DNA from: Physcousia sp015060555
Lineage (GTDB): Bacteria; Bacteroidota; Bacteroidia; Bacteroidales; Bacteroidaceae
Direction: 5' to 3'
Assembly: GCA_015060555.1 (NCBI GenBank)
Contig: SUYG01000020.1
Coordinates: forward strand, 1-64,000
DNA length: 64,000 bases
Part shown: in pieces, positions 45,221 through 55,615 of the stretch
Layout: every line of letters begins with the position of its first letter
Numbering within the stretch: the stretch's first letter is position 1
Translations under genes and position numbers: made by a program
The notes under the pieces: generated by a model
Seen by the model: the letters and a program-made list of their open reading frames with translations, nothing else
Databases searched by the model: none
What the model was told of the DNA's origin: nothing

Positions 45221-46909
45221 AAGATACCAGTTCTGTTTGTCCAGGAGACGTGTATAGAGCGCGTCGTCAAACTGGCCAGCGCCATTGCGCGATGCCACCT
45301 TACGCGCCAGGAATGAGGGATCATTCCGGTGCATGGACAGGCGCATGAGATCGGGGAATCGCTGTCCCTCGGAAGCAGTCTCCAGAGCCATTTCATCGCA
45401 GATTCGCTCCTCAACGTAGAGGATGCTGTCGGCCTTGGTGGCAAGGGGCGGGATGACATAGTACTTGTTGGCATCGGCATTGCCGGACCCACGTGAATGG
45501 ATTCCTGTGGTGTTGTCACGCGTGAAGACATACTGGCTGAAGGAGAGGAGTTCTCCGGCCGCGCTGCGTTCTTCCTGCGAGATATACTTTTCGATGTTGT
45601 CCTTCCAAAGGCCGTACTTGAGCACGGCGAAGGCTGTCTGCGGGAAGCCGGCGCGGTTCATGGCCTCGGCATAGCGGAGATAGGCATACTGAAGGCGATA
45701 GAGGGTGACGGAGGACAGGAACTCGTTGTTGCCCGTGGTGCGGTACTTCTGGCAGGTCTGACGGATTGAGGACTGTGTGTTGGAAGCCGTCGGCACACTA
45801 CGCAAGCGGTAGGAGCTGAACATGCGAAGGTCGCCCCTCTGGATGTCGCTCTCGTAGTGGATGGTGTCGGAGGCATAGACGGTGTCCGGCAGAAGCGTGA
45901 CGGGGTCCGTGCGGACGAGGGCATACTGCTGGCCCTGTGACAGCGCATCGTAGGCGCTGGAGTGGGTGGCCTGATAGTAGTAGTTGTTGTCCTCGGTGGA
46001 GTTGAAGACATCGGTCAGGCGAGAGACAGTGCCGTCATACTCCCGAATTTCCATGGGGATGAAGGAAAGGGTCTCCCTGCTGGACGACGAGAACTGCGAG
46101 GCGTAGCCGTCGAAGATGGTGTTGAACTCGTAGGAGCCCCATTCCACAGTATTGACGGTGACGGGATGTGTGTCGCCCTGCTTGGTGAAGAAGTCGTGGT
46201 AGTACTTGGCGGCTTCACGGTAGCGGCCAGCCCAGAGGCACAGGTCGCCGAGCACGACGCGCACGGGGAGGTAGAAGCCCTGTGAGCGGAGACCGCCGAC
46301 GCTGCCGTACTGCGGGAAGTCTGTATCGACGTATGGGGCGAGGTCGTTGATGAAGTAGTCTGCAATCTGTTCCACGTTGTACGAGGGGAAGCGCTCAGGC
46401 TGTGCGTCCTTCTCGGCCAGCAGCGGTTCGGTGTAGAAAGGCACGGAGCCGTAGTTGATGGCCAGTTGGAGATAGGTCCAGGCGCGATAGGTCTTCACGA
46501 CGGCGTACTCCTTCTCGAAGATGCGACGGCCCTGCTTGGTGAGTTCCATGTCAACATTGGCCAGGAAGTAGTTGCAGTTCTGGATGATGGCATAGTAGTC
46601 ACGTGCATTGTTGTAAGGGTTGCTGGCATCGGCCGTGAAGTTGGCGATGGCCTGCAGGTTCACGTTGGCGTAGTTGGTCAGCGTCGTGAGGTCTCCGCGC
46701 AGTTCGCCCAGGAGTACGGTGCGGTCAGCGATTTTCTGCAGCTTGTTCACGATGCCGATGACGGCATTTACGGTGTCGTTGGGTGAATTCAGCTGGTGCT
46801 CATCCTCGAAGGATACCAAGTCGCTGTCTGCCTTGGTGCAAGCATTAAATCCGCCCATTCCAACGAGGGGGAAGATGAGAGCGATAAAGGCTTTATATAT
46901 ATGTTTCAT
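45209..46909 (-). CDS. SusD-like lipoprotein
   Basis: The 566-residue protein has a lipoprotein signal with the cysteine in GGFNACTKADSD. The RagB/SusD family pattern shows in the N-terminal helices (NARDYYAIIQNCNYFLANVD, EYAVVKTYRAWTYLQLAINYGSVPFYTEP) and the C-terminal EGQRFPDLMRLSMHR. SusD-like proteins bind glycan at the surface as the lid of the neighbouring SusC transporter. It pairs with the SusC gene upstream; the gap holds a repeat with complementary arms. The glycan cannot be told. Confidence 0.92.
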   Translation of the reverse strand: MKHIYKAFIALIFPLVGMGGFNACTKADSDLVSFEDEHQLNSPNDTVNAVIGIVNKLQKIADRTVLLGELRGDLTTLTNYANVNLQAIANFTADASNPYNNARDYYAIIQNCNYFLANVDMELTKQGRRIFEKEYAVVKTYRAWTYLQLAINYGSVPFYTEPLLAEKDAQPERFPSYNVEQIADYFINDLAPYVDTDFPQYGSVGGLRSQGFYLPVRVVLGDLCLWAGRYREAAKYYHDFFTKQGDTHPVTVNTVEWGSYEFNTIFDGYASQFSSSSRETLSFIPMEIREYDGTVSRLTDVFNSTEDNNYYYQATHSSAYDALSQGQQYALVRTDPVTLLPDTVYASDTIHYESDIQRGDLRMFSSYRLRSVPTASNTQSSIRQTCQKYRTTGNNEFLSSVTLYRLQYAYLRYAEAMNRAGFPQTAFAVLKYGLWKDNIEKYISQEERSAAGELLSFSQYVFTRDNTTGIHSRGSGNADANKYYVIPPLATKADSILYVEERICDEMALETASEGQRFPDLMRLSMHRNDPSFLARKVASRNGAGQFDDALYTRLLDKQNWYLPLE

Positions 46910-46915
46910 ATCCTA

Positions 46916-47047
46916 ATTTAGTTTAAAGTTTAATGTTTAATGTTTAATGAGAAATGATTATTTTGCATTGATCTACTGTCGTTAGAAAGTCTATCGTCAA
47001 AGGTGTCACATTCAACCTTAAACTTTAAACGCTAAACTTTATTTAGT
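46916..47047. repeat. Composite inverted repeat 8 between SusC and SusD genes
   Basis: The left arm (46916-46949) repeats GTTTAATG and GTTTAAA; the right arm (47011-47047) has CTTAAACTTTAAACG and CTAAACTTTATTTAG, its complement by unit. The spacer of about 60 nt includes CGTCAAAGGTGTCAC. Confidence 0.82.
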
Positions 47048-47048
47048 T

Positions 47049-50000
47049 TTACAGATTAATCTTCACTCCCAATGAGAAGTTACGTCCTGCAGCTAGCAAA
47101 CCGCGGTCGATGCCCATGCCGACGATGGCGTTGGTGTGGGCGAACTCGGGGTCAGCACCCAGATACTTGGTGAGCGTCACCAGATTGTTGGCAGCTGCCC
47201 ACACGGTGATGCCGTGGAGGTAGGTGTTGCTGATGGGAATACGGTAAGAGAGTGTGATGTTCTTCAGCTTGAGGTAGGAGCCGTCCTCAATCCAGCGGTC
47301 CGAGAAGCGGCTGTTGCCCATCGGGTCGAGGAATGAAGCGCGAGGGATGTCTGTCTGTTGACCTTCGTGTGTCCAACGTGAGAGCATCGCCGTGGTCTGG
47401 TTGTAGAAGTAGGAGCCGGACTCGAGGATGCTACGCTGGTAGTTGTAGATGTCGCCTCCGACAGAGTAGTTGAAGGTGGCGGCCAGCGAGAGGTTGCGCC
47501 ATGTCAGATGTGTGCCGAAGTTACCGTAGATAGACGGATTCGGGTCGCCGATGACCTGCATGTCACGCGCATCGATGCACTTGTCACCGTTGACATCTAC
47601 GAAGCGGACGTCGCCGGCCTGGAAGTAGTTGCGGGCACCCGTTTCACTGAGCTGGTAGAGACCTGCAGCCTCTGCCTCGGCAGCGGTGGCGAAGACACCA
47701 GACGTCTTGTAGCCATAGAACTGGCTGGCGGCGAGCCCTACCCTATTCAGGATGTTGGCACCATAGAGTTCGGTGATGATTTCCTGACGTCCAGCGGGGA
47801 GGCTGGCAATCTCGTTCTTGTAGTGACCCAGGCTTCCTGAGATGTCCCAGGTCCAGTCCTTGTTATACAGCAACTTGATGTTGGCGCTGAAATCGACACC
47901 GAGGTTGTCGAGGCTGCCATCGTTGACCCAGTTGCTCTCAAGACCGGAGACGTAGGAGAGTGTGCCCATAGAGAGCAGGTTGTGTGTGTGGCCCTTGAAG
48001 AAGTTCAACGCCAAGGAGATGCGGTTGTCCCAGAGGGCAGCCTGCAGGCCTGCCGTGAAGCGGGCTGTGGTCTCCCACTGCAGGCGTGTGTTGCCAATGT
48101 TGGCCATCGAGATGCCCACGATGCTATTCAGCATCCTGTTGGCTGTGAAATACGAGCGGGATGCGATGCTGTTGATGTCATCGTTGCCGACCAAGTCAAA
48201 GCCGAGGTTGAGCTTCAAGTAGTTGAGGGCGCGTGTGGGCTTGAACCATTTCTCGTTGGTGAGCACCCATGCAGCCTGCACAGAGGGGAAGAAACCGAAG
48301 GCATAGTTGCCAATCTTCACTCCCTCACTGGCATCGACACCGAACTTGCTGGAGCCGTCCATGGCCACCGTAGCTGAAACGTAGTAGCGCTCGGCGAAGT
48401 TGTAATCGGCGGTCAGGAAATAGGTGAGATTGACATCTTGATTGTCCAGGCCATCGGTCTCCTTGTTCTCGAGGGAGCTGCTCATGTTCGGGGTCTTGTC
48501 GTTGCCTGTGTTGTAACCAATCTGTGTTGTCAGGTGGTAGTTGTCACGCAGATAGCGGAAGCCGCCTTTGGCCAAGAGGTTGTGGCCTTTCTTCTCCAGG
48601 CGATAGGTGCCGTAGAGCTCGTTCATCAGCGTTGTCTGACGGCCTGCCAATGCGCTGGCGCAGTTCTGCACGAGACCGATGTTCTTGACCTCGTATTCGG
48701 GCACACCGTTCGTAGGAATATAGTAGTTCTCATCGGTGTTCACCAGCTGGAAGGCGAAATGGTCGCCGACGTGCCAGTGCTTGTTGATGTCCCATGTGGG
48801 TGTCACAGCGATGTTGACGACACGGTTGCCGAAGTAGTTCTTGTTGCCGCCATCGCCGTTGTCGAGAATGGCAAGAGGGTTGGATAGCGATGTAACGTAA
48901 TCGCGACGTGCCGTGACGACATCAGAGAGATAGTCGTCGGCCTCAGAGAGGAAGTGGGACTGCCTGCCGCTGGTGTCGAACGCATAAGGCGAGAGGAACG
49001 GAGACTTGATGAGGGCAAGCGTCGTGGGTGACGAGATGATGCCTGTGGTGACTTCATTCTTCATGCCGTCGTCGCGCATGTTGCGTGTGACATCAGAGTA
49101 GGAAGCGTCAAAGCGGGCCTTGACGTGCTTGGCCAGGACGATGTCTGAGTTCAGACGCAGGTTGAAGCGCTCGAAGGAAAAGTCCTTGATGGTGGCATCA
49201 GAGCGGACATAGCCCACAGAGAGGTTGTAGTTGGCGACATCATCACCACCCTGTACATTGATGTTGTAGTTCTGCGTGAAAGCATCGCGATAGACAACGT
49301 CGTTCCAGTCGGTGTTGTTGTGGTACATATTATAATAATAGTACTTGGGATCGGTCTGCAGGAACTTGTAGGAGTTGCCCTTGGAACCTGTGGTGCCGAT
49401 GAGTTCAGAGGCATAGACACGGAACTGGTTGGCGTTCATCATCGTCGGCATCGTGGGAGCCAGCTCATAGCTGCCGCCTATGCTGACGTCGATTTTCGTA
49501 GCCATCGACTTGTTGCGCTTTGTCTCAATGATGACAACGCCGTTAGCACCCTTGGCACCATAGATAGCTGTACCATTCTTGAGAATAGAGATGCGCTCGA
49601 TGTCCTCCACCATGATACCCGTGAGAATGTTGTTGAAGAAGCCATCGTGCAATGACGGAGAATTCAACTGCATGTTCTGGATGACGCCATCGATGACCAC
49701 CAGCGGCTGTGCGTTGGCGTTGATGGAGTTGATACCATTCATCAGCATCTTCACGCCGATGCCTGGCTGACCGCTGCGCATGGTGGTGAGCATGTCGCCG
49801 CCCAGGTTGCGCTGAATCTGGTTGTCAATGCTGACGTCGTTGCACTCGTAGGTTGCCAGCGTGGCCTTGCGGCTGATGGCAGACGTCTGGGGTGCATAGA
49901 TCTCAGCGAACTTGGCGGAGAGCATCCTTACGTCGGGCACCTGTGTGTCCTTGCCCAGAGCCTGCTGCACGAGGTTGTAGCCATCGGCAGAGAATGTCAG

Positions 50001-50213
50001 CGATGAGACAAAATCAGGTAGCTTGATGGTGTAGTTACCGTCGTCGTCAGTCATGGCGGCGTAGCTGGGGTTGTTATAGGCCTGTACCTTGACACCTGCC
50101 GCAGGCGTTCCCGTGGCGGCATCAATGACACGACCCTTGAATTCTGTCAGTTCCTGACTGAAGAGCTGCAGGTTCATTGCCATGCAGGCAATAAGAAATA
50201 GGAAACGTCTCAT
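47049..50213 (-). CDS. SusC-like TonB-dependent transporter
   Basis: The 1054-residue protein has a signal peptide, a carboxypeptidase-regulatory-like domain (FKGRVIDAATGTPAAGVKVQ), a plug (QPLVVIDGVIQNM, ISILKNGTAIYGAKGANGVV) and a beta-barrel to the C-terminus (ending RNFSLGVKINL). It imports oligosaccharides with energy from TonB, closed on top by SusD. The start codon overlaps the end of the upstream fasciclin gene by 4 nt, so the two are translated together. Confidence 0.94.
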   Translation of the reverse strand: MRRFLFLIACMAMNLQLFSQELTEFKGRVIDAATGTPAAGVKVQAYNNPSYAAMTDDDGNYTIKLPDFVSSLTFSADGYNLVQQALGKDTQVPDVRMLSAKFAEIYAPQTSAISRKATLATYECNDVSIDNQIQRNLGGDMLTTMRSGQPGIGVKMLMNGINSINANAQPLVVIDGVIQNMQLNSPSLHDGFFNNILTGIMVEDIERISILKNGTAIYGAKGANGVVIIETKRNKSMATKIDVSIGGSYELAPTMPTMMNANQFRVYASELIGTTGSKGNSYKFLQTDPKYYYYNMYHNNTDWNDVVYRDAFTQNYNINVQGGDDVANYNLSVGYVRSDATIKDFSFERFNLRLNSDIVLAKHVKARFDASYSDVTRNMRDDGMKNEVTTGIISSPTTLALIKSPFLSPYAFDTSGRQSHFLSEADDYLSDVVTARRDYVTSLSNPLAILDNGDGGNKNYFGNRVVNIAVTPTWDINKHWHVGDHFAFQLVNTDENYYIPTNGVPEYEVKNIGLVQNCASALAGRQTTLMNELYGTYRLEKKGHNLLAKGGFRYLRDNYHLTTQIGYNTGNDKTPNMSSSLENKETDGLDNQDVNLTYFLTADYNFAERYYVSATVAMDGSSKFGVDASEGVKIGNYAFGFFPSVQAAWVLTNEKWFKPTRALNYLKLNLGFDLVGNDDINSIASRSYFTANRMLNSIVGISMANIGNTRLQWETTARFTAGLQAALWDNRISLALNFFKGHTHNLLSMGTLSYVSGLESNWVNDGSLDNLGVDFSANIKLLYNKDWTWDISGSLGHYKNEIASLPAGRQEIITELYGANILNRVGLAASQFYGYKTSGVFATAAEAEAAGLYQLSETGARNYFQAGDVRFVDVNGDKCIDARDMQVIGDPNPSIYGNFGTHLTWRNLSLAATFNYSVGGDIYNYQRSILESGSYFYNQTTAMLSRWTHEGQQTDIPRASFLDPMGNSRFSDRWIEDGSYLKLKNITLSYRIPISNTYLHGITVWAAANNLVTLTKYLGADPEFAHTNAIVGMGIDRGLLAAGRNFSLGVKINL

Positions 50214-51844
50214 CGGCGAGCCTCCTTTCTGGACTTAGTTCCGGCAGCTACAGCAGCGGAAACGGGTTTTAAATAAATGCAATCGAGATACATTTCACGT
50301 GAGAAGTTAGTCTGTCTGTTGCCAATGGAACACTTCAGCTGGAGCGTGGTTGTCACATCCGACTGCTGATAGTTGCATGTGGGGAAGGTGAAGCGACCGA
50401 TGACGACAGTATCTACGACGTATGGGTTGTTGCTGATTTCATTGCCATATTCCTCCTTCTTGCTCTCACCGTCGAGGTCCATATAGGTGAGGGTTGCCTT
50501 GAACTTGTTCGGCTTGAAGTCGCGAGAGTTGGGGTTATAGACCGTTTTAGGCAGGATGACAGCACAGATGTCATAGGTGCCGGAGAGCGTGTTGGGAATC
50601 TCAAAGGTTGCCTGCCAGTTGCTGGTGCTGGTGCGTGGGGTGATGTGGAGATATGCATTACCTGAGACGGAGTCGGCAATGACGGCACGATAGTTGAGTG
50701 TGCAGTCCTTGTACTCGCGCAGACTGGCTTCACGCTCACCCTGGGTGATGATGGGATGGAAGTAGAGATCCGCAGGCGTGAACGGCCAGTTGTTCAGGCG
50801 GTAGATGTCGCCGTTGGAGCACTGCAGCACGTCCTTGATGTTGTTGGCATCCAGCACGCCTCCGGCAGCCATCGGCTTCTGATAGACGTGATAGGGCCAG
50901 TTAATGGGCCTGTACGATGTGCTGAAGATGGAGTCCTCAGGATGCTGGATGTTGCGGTTGTACACGAGGTCGCTCATGAGGGATACGGTGGTCCAGTACT
51001 CAGCGATGGAGTCAGCCTTGGGCATGGACCCATAGTTGAAGTACTGCACGGCCTCGTTATAGACCGTGTTCCACATGTCAGCATTGGGAGCCAGCATGAA
51101 GAAGGCAGAGTCCTCGGACATAATCTGGTCGAAGACACGGAAGAGCGCATTGTCCTTGATCATGACGGAGTCGGAATAGACTTTCTGTCCATCCACGATG
51201 CCCGCTTGAATGGAGTTGACCTCGTCGAGTTCCTGCTTCTCGTAGTGAGAGAGGAATTTTCCGAAGTGCTCGAACTCCTTCATCGACGTCAGCGCCTCGT
51301 AAACATTGTAGGTGTATTCCACATCATCGGACATGACATGAAGCAGTCCGTTTGTGGATGAGAGGTTGAAGTTCTCGGGTACGACATTGGCGTTGTACAA
51401 CGCATTGCCATGTAGTGGCAGGAACTTGTTGTTGAGCATGAGCACTTCCTGCACCTCCTGCCCGTTCATGTTATAGAGGTTGTGGGCGATGTGGTTCATG
51501 ACGAAGTGCTGTCCAACGGTGGAGTCGCCTTTCACGGTCTGGCACAGCTGCAGAAGGGAGTCCGCATTGAATGTGCCATTGACGGGTGCCCACACCGTGA
51601 GCGTCTGGTCGGCTCCGAGCAGTTCTGCGAAGGTCACGCTGGTGGCATGGTTGTTGTTGTACACGTGTGTCTTCTGTAGCACAGAGAGGAAGTTGCTCAG
51701 CTGTGGCTTTTCCTGAACGCGATCCAGGAGGGTGGTCGTGGAGAAGTCTTCGGCTACACCATAATGATCATCCCACGTGTCTGTGCAACTGCACATCCCG
51801 CCCAGAACGAGAAGTGGAAGTATGTATTTGGATTTATTTTTCAT
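50210..51844 (-). CDS. Fasciclin-domain lipoprotein
   Basis: ATG 51844 (rather than the TTG two codons before) gives 544 residues and a lipoprotein signal (LLVLGGMCSCTDTWDDH). A fasciclin domain spans about residues 35-190 (LLDRVQEKPQLSNFLSVLQ, LTVWAPVNGTFNADS, HFVMNHIAHNLY). A second degenerate one is likely (HFGKFLSHYEKQ, FFMLAPNADMWNTVY). The C-terminal part is beta-rich (STSNWQATFEIPN). Fasciclin domains mediate adhesion or binding. Position next to SusC suggests a surface glycan-binding protein, which is inference. Confidence 0.85.
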   Translation of the reverse strand: MKNKSKYILPLLVLGGMCSCTDTWDDHYGVAEDFSTTTLLDRVQEKPQLSNFLSVLQKTHVYNNNHATSVTFAELLGADQTLTVWAPVNGTFNADSLLQLCQTVKGDSTVGQHFVMNHIAHNLYNMNGQEVQEVLMLNNKFLPLHGNALYNANVVPENFNLSSTNGLLHVMSDDVEYTYNVYEALTSMKEFEHFGKFLSHYEKQELDEVNSIQAGIVDGQKVYSDSVMIKDNALFRVFDQIMSEDSAFFMLAPNADMWNTVYNEAVQYFNYGSMPKADSIAEYWTTVSLMSDLVYNRNIQHPEDSIFSTSYRPINWPYHVYQKPMAAGGVLDANNIKDVLQCSNGDIYRLNNWPFTPADLYFHPIITQGEREASLREYKDCTLNYRAVIADSVSGNAYLHITPRTSTSNWQATFEIPNTLSGTYDICAVILPKTVYNPNSRDFKPNKFKATLTYMDLDGESKKEEYGNEISNNPYVVDTVVIGRFTFPTCNYQQSDVTTTLQLKCSIGNRQTNFSREMYLDCIYLKPVSAAVAAGTKSRKEARR

Positions 51845-51889
51845 TGCCAATTATCTAATAGTAGATTGTTAATTGTCAAGTAGTAGAAA

Positions 51890-53863
51890 TCAATGCGTGT
51901 CTTCAGCAGTAAGTCCTGCATAAACGCTCTTGGGACAGAACTCGAAGTAGTTGATGGGGAGCTCAGCCTCGGGATTCTCGATGACGAGCTTGATGCGCAG
52001 CCAGTACTCCTTGGAGGGATCGAGGGGCTGTGTGGTGAGAATCTTGCGGTATTTACCGTTGTTGGCACGCAAGTTGTTCACGCCACCCTGGTTCCAGGAG
52101 TCCATGTCCTTCATGAAGCCACGGTTATGCATAGCCTTGTCGATGGCGCGATTCTCCTCGTTGTCATCGGTGTCTGCCACCCAACCGATGCTGGGGTCAC
52201 CACCCCAGATGCGGAAGTCGATGGGAAGGCCCATGGGCTGCATCTTGTTTTTCTCGCCGAAGTAAATCTGCACGACGCCACGGTCGTTGCCGGCACCGTA
52301 GGCAAAACGAATCTCATAGGTGTTGGCGGGCACGGGCGGCAGCTTGAAGCTGATGTCGAACTGGCCAATCAAGTCAACGGCATCGGAGTACGTGGCATTC
52401 CATACGCTTCGCTCGCGCAGGGCCAAGGTGGGATTGACACCGTGGAAGTCCCAACCGTCAACCTGCTTGAAGCCCATCAGGTGCTGGCCGTTGGTGTTAC
52501 CGCGTGCGCCGGCATTGAGGAATTCATTGCTGATGGTGACCACATTCCAGCGGATACGGTCGTTGAAGACGATGTCACGGGTGGTGGTGTTGTAGGTGAG
52601 GACACCGTCGATGTAATGATAGATGCCGTTCAGGGCCTGCTGGTTCAACGTGTCAATGGGGAGACCGGCGTCTTCGAGCTCCTGGTTGTGGATGGTCTTC
52701 ATCTCAGAGGGCGTATAAACCATGGTACCACGGACAGAGTAGTTGGTACCCACGCCCTTGCGGTTGATGAAGAGGCCTTCTGACGGCGATGACATCTTCA
52801 TGATGGTGCCCGGCATCATCGTGGTGTACCAGTCTGTGCAGTCAATGAGGTTCGGCATCGCGCAGGTAGTCTTGTAGTCGATACCACTCTCGGAGATGGT
52901 GAAATCGTTGATGGCACCATAGTATGGCAGGATGTGGTATGCGATGAAGCGGTTCAGGGGGTTCTTGCGATGTGTCCAGTCATCGTCGTACATTCCGGCA
53001 TCATTGGGATACATGACATCATAGACCTCCTTGGCATAGTGCTTGAGGTCGTCAAGGTTGTTGATGCCTGCGTCGGCAAAGACCTTGTTCGTCTCTACCA
53101 ATGCTGTAAAGCGTTTGGTGCGGGTGGCCGGATAATACATATAGTAGTTAGCGCCCGAACGGTGGAAGACAATACCCTTGTTGATGGAGTCGAGCCCTAC
53201 GGAATATGTGTTGTCCATGTAGGCGTAGAGGCTGTCGCTCAAGCCTGTGAGGAAGAGCGCCTGGGTGAAGAGCGAGATGTTCTTGTCTTCGCGCAGCAGT
53301 TCGGGGAGGTAGGAGCTGGAGGGCTGAATCACGCGGTCCAGTGTGTGAACCACGCCGTTCTCCACGGAGTCGTCACGAAGGATGAGCTTGGAAGCCATGT
53401 TGATATAGTACATCACATTGCCACCACGAGCGGCATCGCTGTCACAGGAGAAGGTGAGGAAGCGGTCGTTCATGTTGGGTGTCGGGATGTTACCGTCGCT
53501 GAGGTCGGTGGTGAAGTAGGTAGCAGGGATGATGTGGTTCCACGAAATCGTGTCACATTCCTCCTGTGTCAACTCCGACACGCTGTTCTTGCCATGCTGG
53601 TGGAGGTAGTTGTTGATGGCGTCGTTGGTAGGAGCCAGACAGGTGTAGGTGCCATAGGTGGCCATCATCCCGAACAATCCGGAGCGCTGCAGGATTTCTA
53701 CGAAATCGCTATAGACCTCTGGCCTGTTCGTGAGATAGTCGCTGACCATCTCACCCGTGAAGGTGTAGTAGTTCTCTTCCGTGGGTTCGTCGGAGCAAGC
53801 GACGAAGGACGAAGAAAAGAGGAGAAGAGAAAACAGATAGATAGTATATTTCTTGAGTCTCAT
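51890..53863 (-). CDS. Fasciclin-domain lipoprotein
   Basis: The 657-residue protein has a lipoprotein signal with FVACSDEPTEE, whose acidic residues after the cysteine fit the Bacteroidota surface-export signal. The first fasciclin domain is residues about 40-190 (VEILQRSGLFGMMATYGTYTCLAPTNDAINNYL, GVVHTLDRVIQPS). A second lies at about 200-430 (FTALVETNKVFADAGI, LNRFIAYHIL). A beta-sandwich with YEIRFAYGAGNDRG follows. It is between the first SusC/D pair and the other fasciclin gene. Ligand unknown. Confidence 0.85.
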   Translation of the reverse strand: MRLKKYTIYLFSLLLFSSSFVACSDEPTEENYYTFTGEMVSDYLTNRPEVYSDFVEILQRSGLFGMMATYGTYTCLAPTNDAINNYLHQHGKNSVSELTQEECDTISWNHIIPATYFTTDLSDGNIPTPNMNDRFLTFSCDSDAARGGNVMYYINMASKLILRDDSVENGVVHTLDRVIQPSSSYLPELLREDKNISLFTQALFLTGLSDSLYAYMDNTYSVGLDSINKGIVFHRSGANYYMYYPATRTKRFTALVETNKVFADAGINNLDDLKHYAKEVYDVMYPNDAGMYDDDWTHRKNPLNRFIAYHILPYYGAINDFTISESGIDYKTTCAMPNLIDCTDWYTTMMPGTIMKMSSPSEGLFINRKGVGTNYSVRGTMVYTPSEMKTIHNQELEDAGLPIDTLNQQALNGIYHYIDGVLTYNTTTRDIVFNDRIRWNVVTISNEFLNAGARGNTNGQHLMGFKQVDGWDFHGVNPTLALRERSVWNATYSDAVDLIGQFDISFKLPPVPANTYEIRFAYGAGNDRGVVQIYFGEKNKMQPMGLPIDFRIWGGDPSIGWVADTDDNEENRAIDKAMHNRGFMKDMDSWNQGGVNNLRANNGKYRKILTTQPLDPSKEYWLRIKLVIENPEAELPINYFEFCPKSVYAGLTAEDTH

Positions 53864-53875
53864 AAGGCCAGGGAT

Positions 53876-55609
53876 TTAGAAGTTCTGTTGGGTATCATCG
53901 GTCTCGTAAGCAGGATTCTGCTTCAAAGCGGGATTCTGCTTGAGTTCTGTGCGGTTGTAGGGCCAATAGAGGATGTCCTGCGTAGCCAGCTTGATGCGGA
54001 TGGCGCTGGCATTCTCCTGGAACTTGGGCAGCACTTTGTTGATCATTCGGCTGTTGTCGCCTTCGCGACGTGAGAGTCGTACGAGGTCAAACCAACGTTT
54101 GCCCTCGAACATCAGCTCACGCTGACGCTCGTCCAGCACCAGGTCTTCCATGGCAATGCGCGAAGTGGCATAGTCAGCATAGACGAGTGTGTCGGAAGAA
54201 GTGCGCTTGTTGTTACCACGCTTCCAAACAGCGATGACGCTGGAGAAGGCATTGCGGTAGTGGCGTGTCTGCTCGTCGGTGAGTGTCTCGCCCGTCTTGA
54301 CATCGCCTGCCAGTTCTACTTCTGCCTCTGCACGCATCAGCATGACATCGGTGAGACGATAGATAATCCAGTTGGCGAAATTGTCGGAGCGTCGCTCTGC
54401 GTTCACAGTGGGCGCAGCACCTGTTGTGGTGCTTGTGCGGAAGCTGACAGACTGGTTGACATACTTGGTGATGTACACCTTGTTGCTGGATTCCGTCAGA
54501 TTCTCTAGATAACGACAGTCGCTCTTCTTGAAGTACTTGTTCTGTCCGGTGAAGACCTCGTCGTAGAGATAAGAGGGTACGCCAATCTGTCGGGTTTGCG
54601 AAGCCGTGCTGGAGCCGTAGAAGTTGGCAACAGTGCTGTTGGCTACCGACTGGTTCCTGACAAAGTTCAGCTCGAAGATGGACTCGAAGCTGTTGCCTGT
54701 GCCGAAGATCTCTGTGTAGGCATTGCCGGCGTAGTTGCTGTTGCCGGCGGATTCCGAGATGAGGGGGAAGCGTCCGTAGAGCTCGGTGGTGATTGTTGTG
54801 GGGTTCTCCTCAAAGTCTTTCTCGTATTCCTTAATCTTTTGGTTGATGATCAGGTCGCAGTAGTCGATGCACTTCTGATAGTTGCCACGCCAGAGGTGAA
54901 GGTCGGCCAGCAGGGCGTAGGCAGCCCAGCGCGTGATGCGGGTGGTATTCTCCGTCGATTTCTCGCCATAGCTGCGTACTGCGTCGTTCATGACGCCTTC
55001 GACATCATTGATGAGTTTGTCGAGAACCTCTTCGAAGGGCGATGCAGCCACTTCGAAGGACTCGCTGTCGTCAATGGAGGGCTTGGTGACATACGGCACC
55101 TCGCGGAAGGCGCGAATCAGGTAGAAGTAGCACAGCGCACGGATCACGGTGGCTTCGGCCACGGTGGCGCGAAGTTCGGAATCCGTGAAGTTCGGGTCTT
55201 TCTCGTTGACAGACGGAGCGTAGTGGATGACCGTGTTGCAACGGTTGATACACTGGTAGAAGCTCTGCCAATTGGTGTAGTTGTTGGTCTCGAGGATGTT
55301 CTCCTTGAAGACTTGCTGGAGGGCATAGGGCGTGCCGGAGCCCGTCGTCATGTTGTCGGAACGGACCTCTCCCCAGACAAGCATGCGGCTGATGCAGTCA
55401 GGGCTCTCTAACTGTGCATAGCATGCGTTGAGAACGCTATATACATCGGCTTCCTGTGTCCAGTAGTTCTCGAGAACGATGTCATTCTGTGGCTCAATGG
55501 AGAGAAAGTCGTTGCAGGAGGTGAGCAGAGGTAATAGGAGGAGTTGCAATGATAATGCAACAATCACTACACTGCTGTTATGTTTGTTTCTTGTCTTCAT
55601 ATCTATCAT
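53876..55609 (-). CDS. SusD-like lipoprotein
   Basis: The 577-residue protein (an ATG at 55600 is an alternative start) has a lipoprotein signal with LLTSCNDFLSIEP, the standard SusD beginning. Family features are WTQEADVYSVLNACYAQ, RCNTVIHYAPSV, YALLADLHLWRGNYQKCIDYC and ELMFEGKRWFDLVRLSRREG. It pairs with the SusC gene 6 nt upstream. It binds glycan for the transporter. Confidence 0.95.
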   Translation of the reverse strand: MIDMKTRNKHNSSVVIVALSLQLLLLPLLTSCNDFLSIEPQNDIVLENYWTQEADVYSVLNACYAQLESPDCISRMLVWGEVRSDNMTTGSGTPYALQQVFKENILETNNYTNWQSFYQCINRCNTVIHYAPSVNEKDPNFTDSELRATVAEATVIRALCYFYLIRAFREVPYVTKPSIDDSESFEVAASPFEEVLDKLINDVEGVMNDAVRSYGEKSTENTTRITRWAAYALLADLHLWRGNYQKCIDYCDLIINQKIKEYEKDFEENPTTITTELYGRFPLISESAGNSNYAGNAYTEIFGTGNSFESIFELNFVRNQSVANSTVANFYGSSTASQTRQIGVPSYLYDEVFTGQNKYFKKSDCRYLENLTESSNKVYITKYVNQSVSFRTSTTTGAAPTVNAERRSDNFANWIIYRLTDVMLMRAEAEVELAGDVKTGETLTDEQTRHYRNAFSSVIAVWKRGNNKRTSSDTLVYADYATSRIAMEDLVLDERQRELMFEGKRWFDLVRLSRREGDNSRMINKVLPKFQENASAIRIKLATQDILYWPYNRTELKQNPALKQNPAYETDDTQQNF

Positions 55610-55615
55610 TGCATT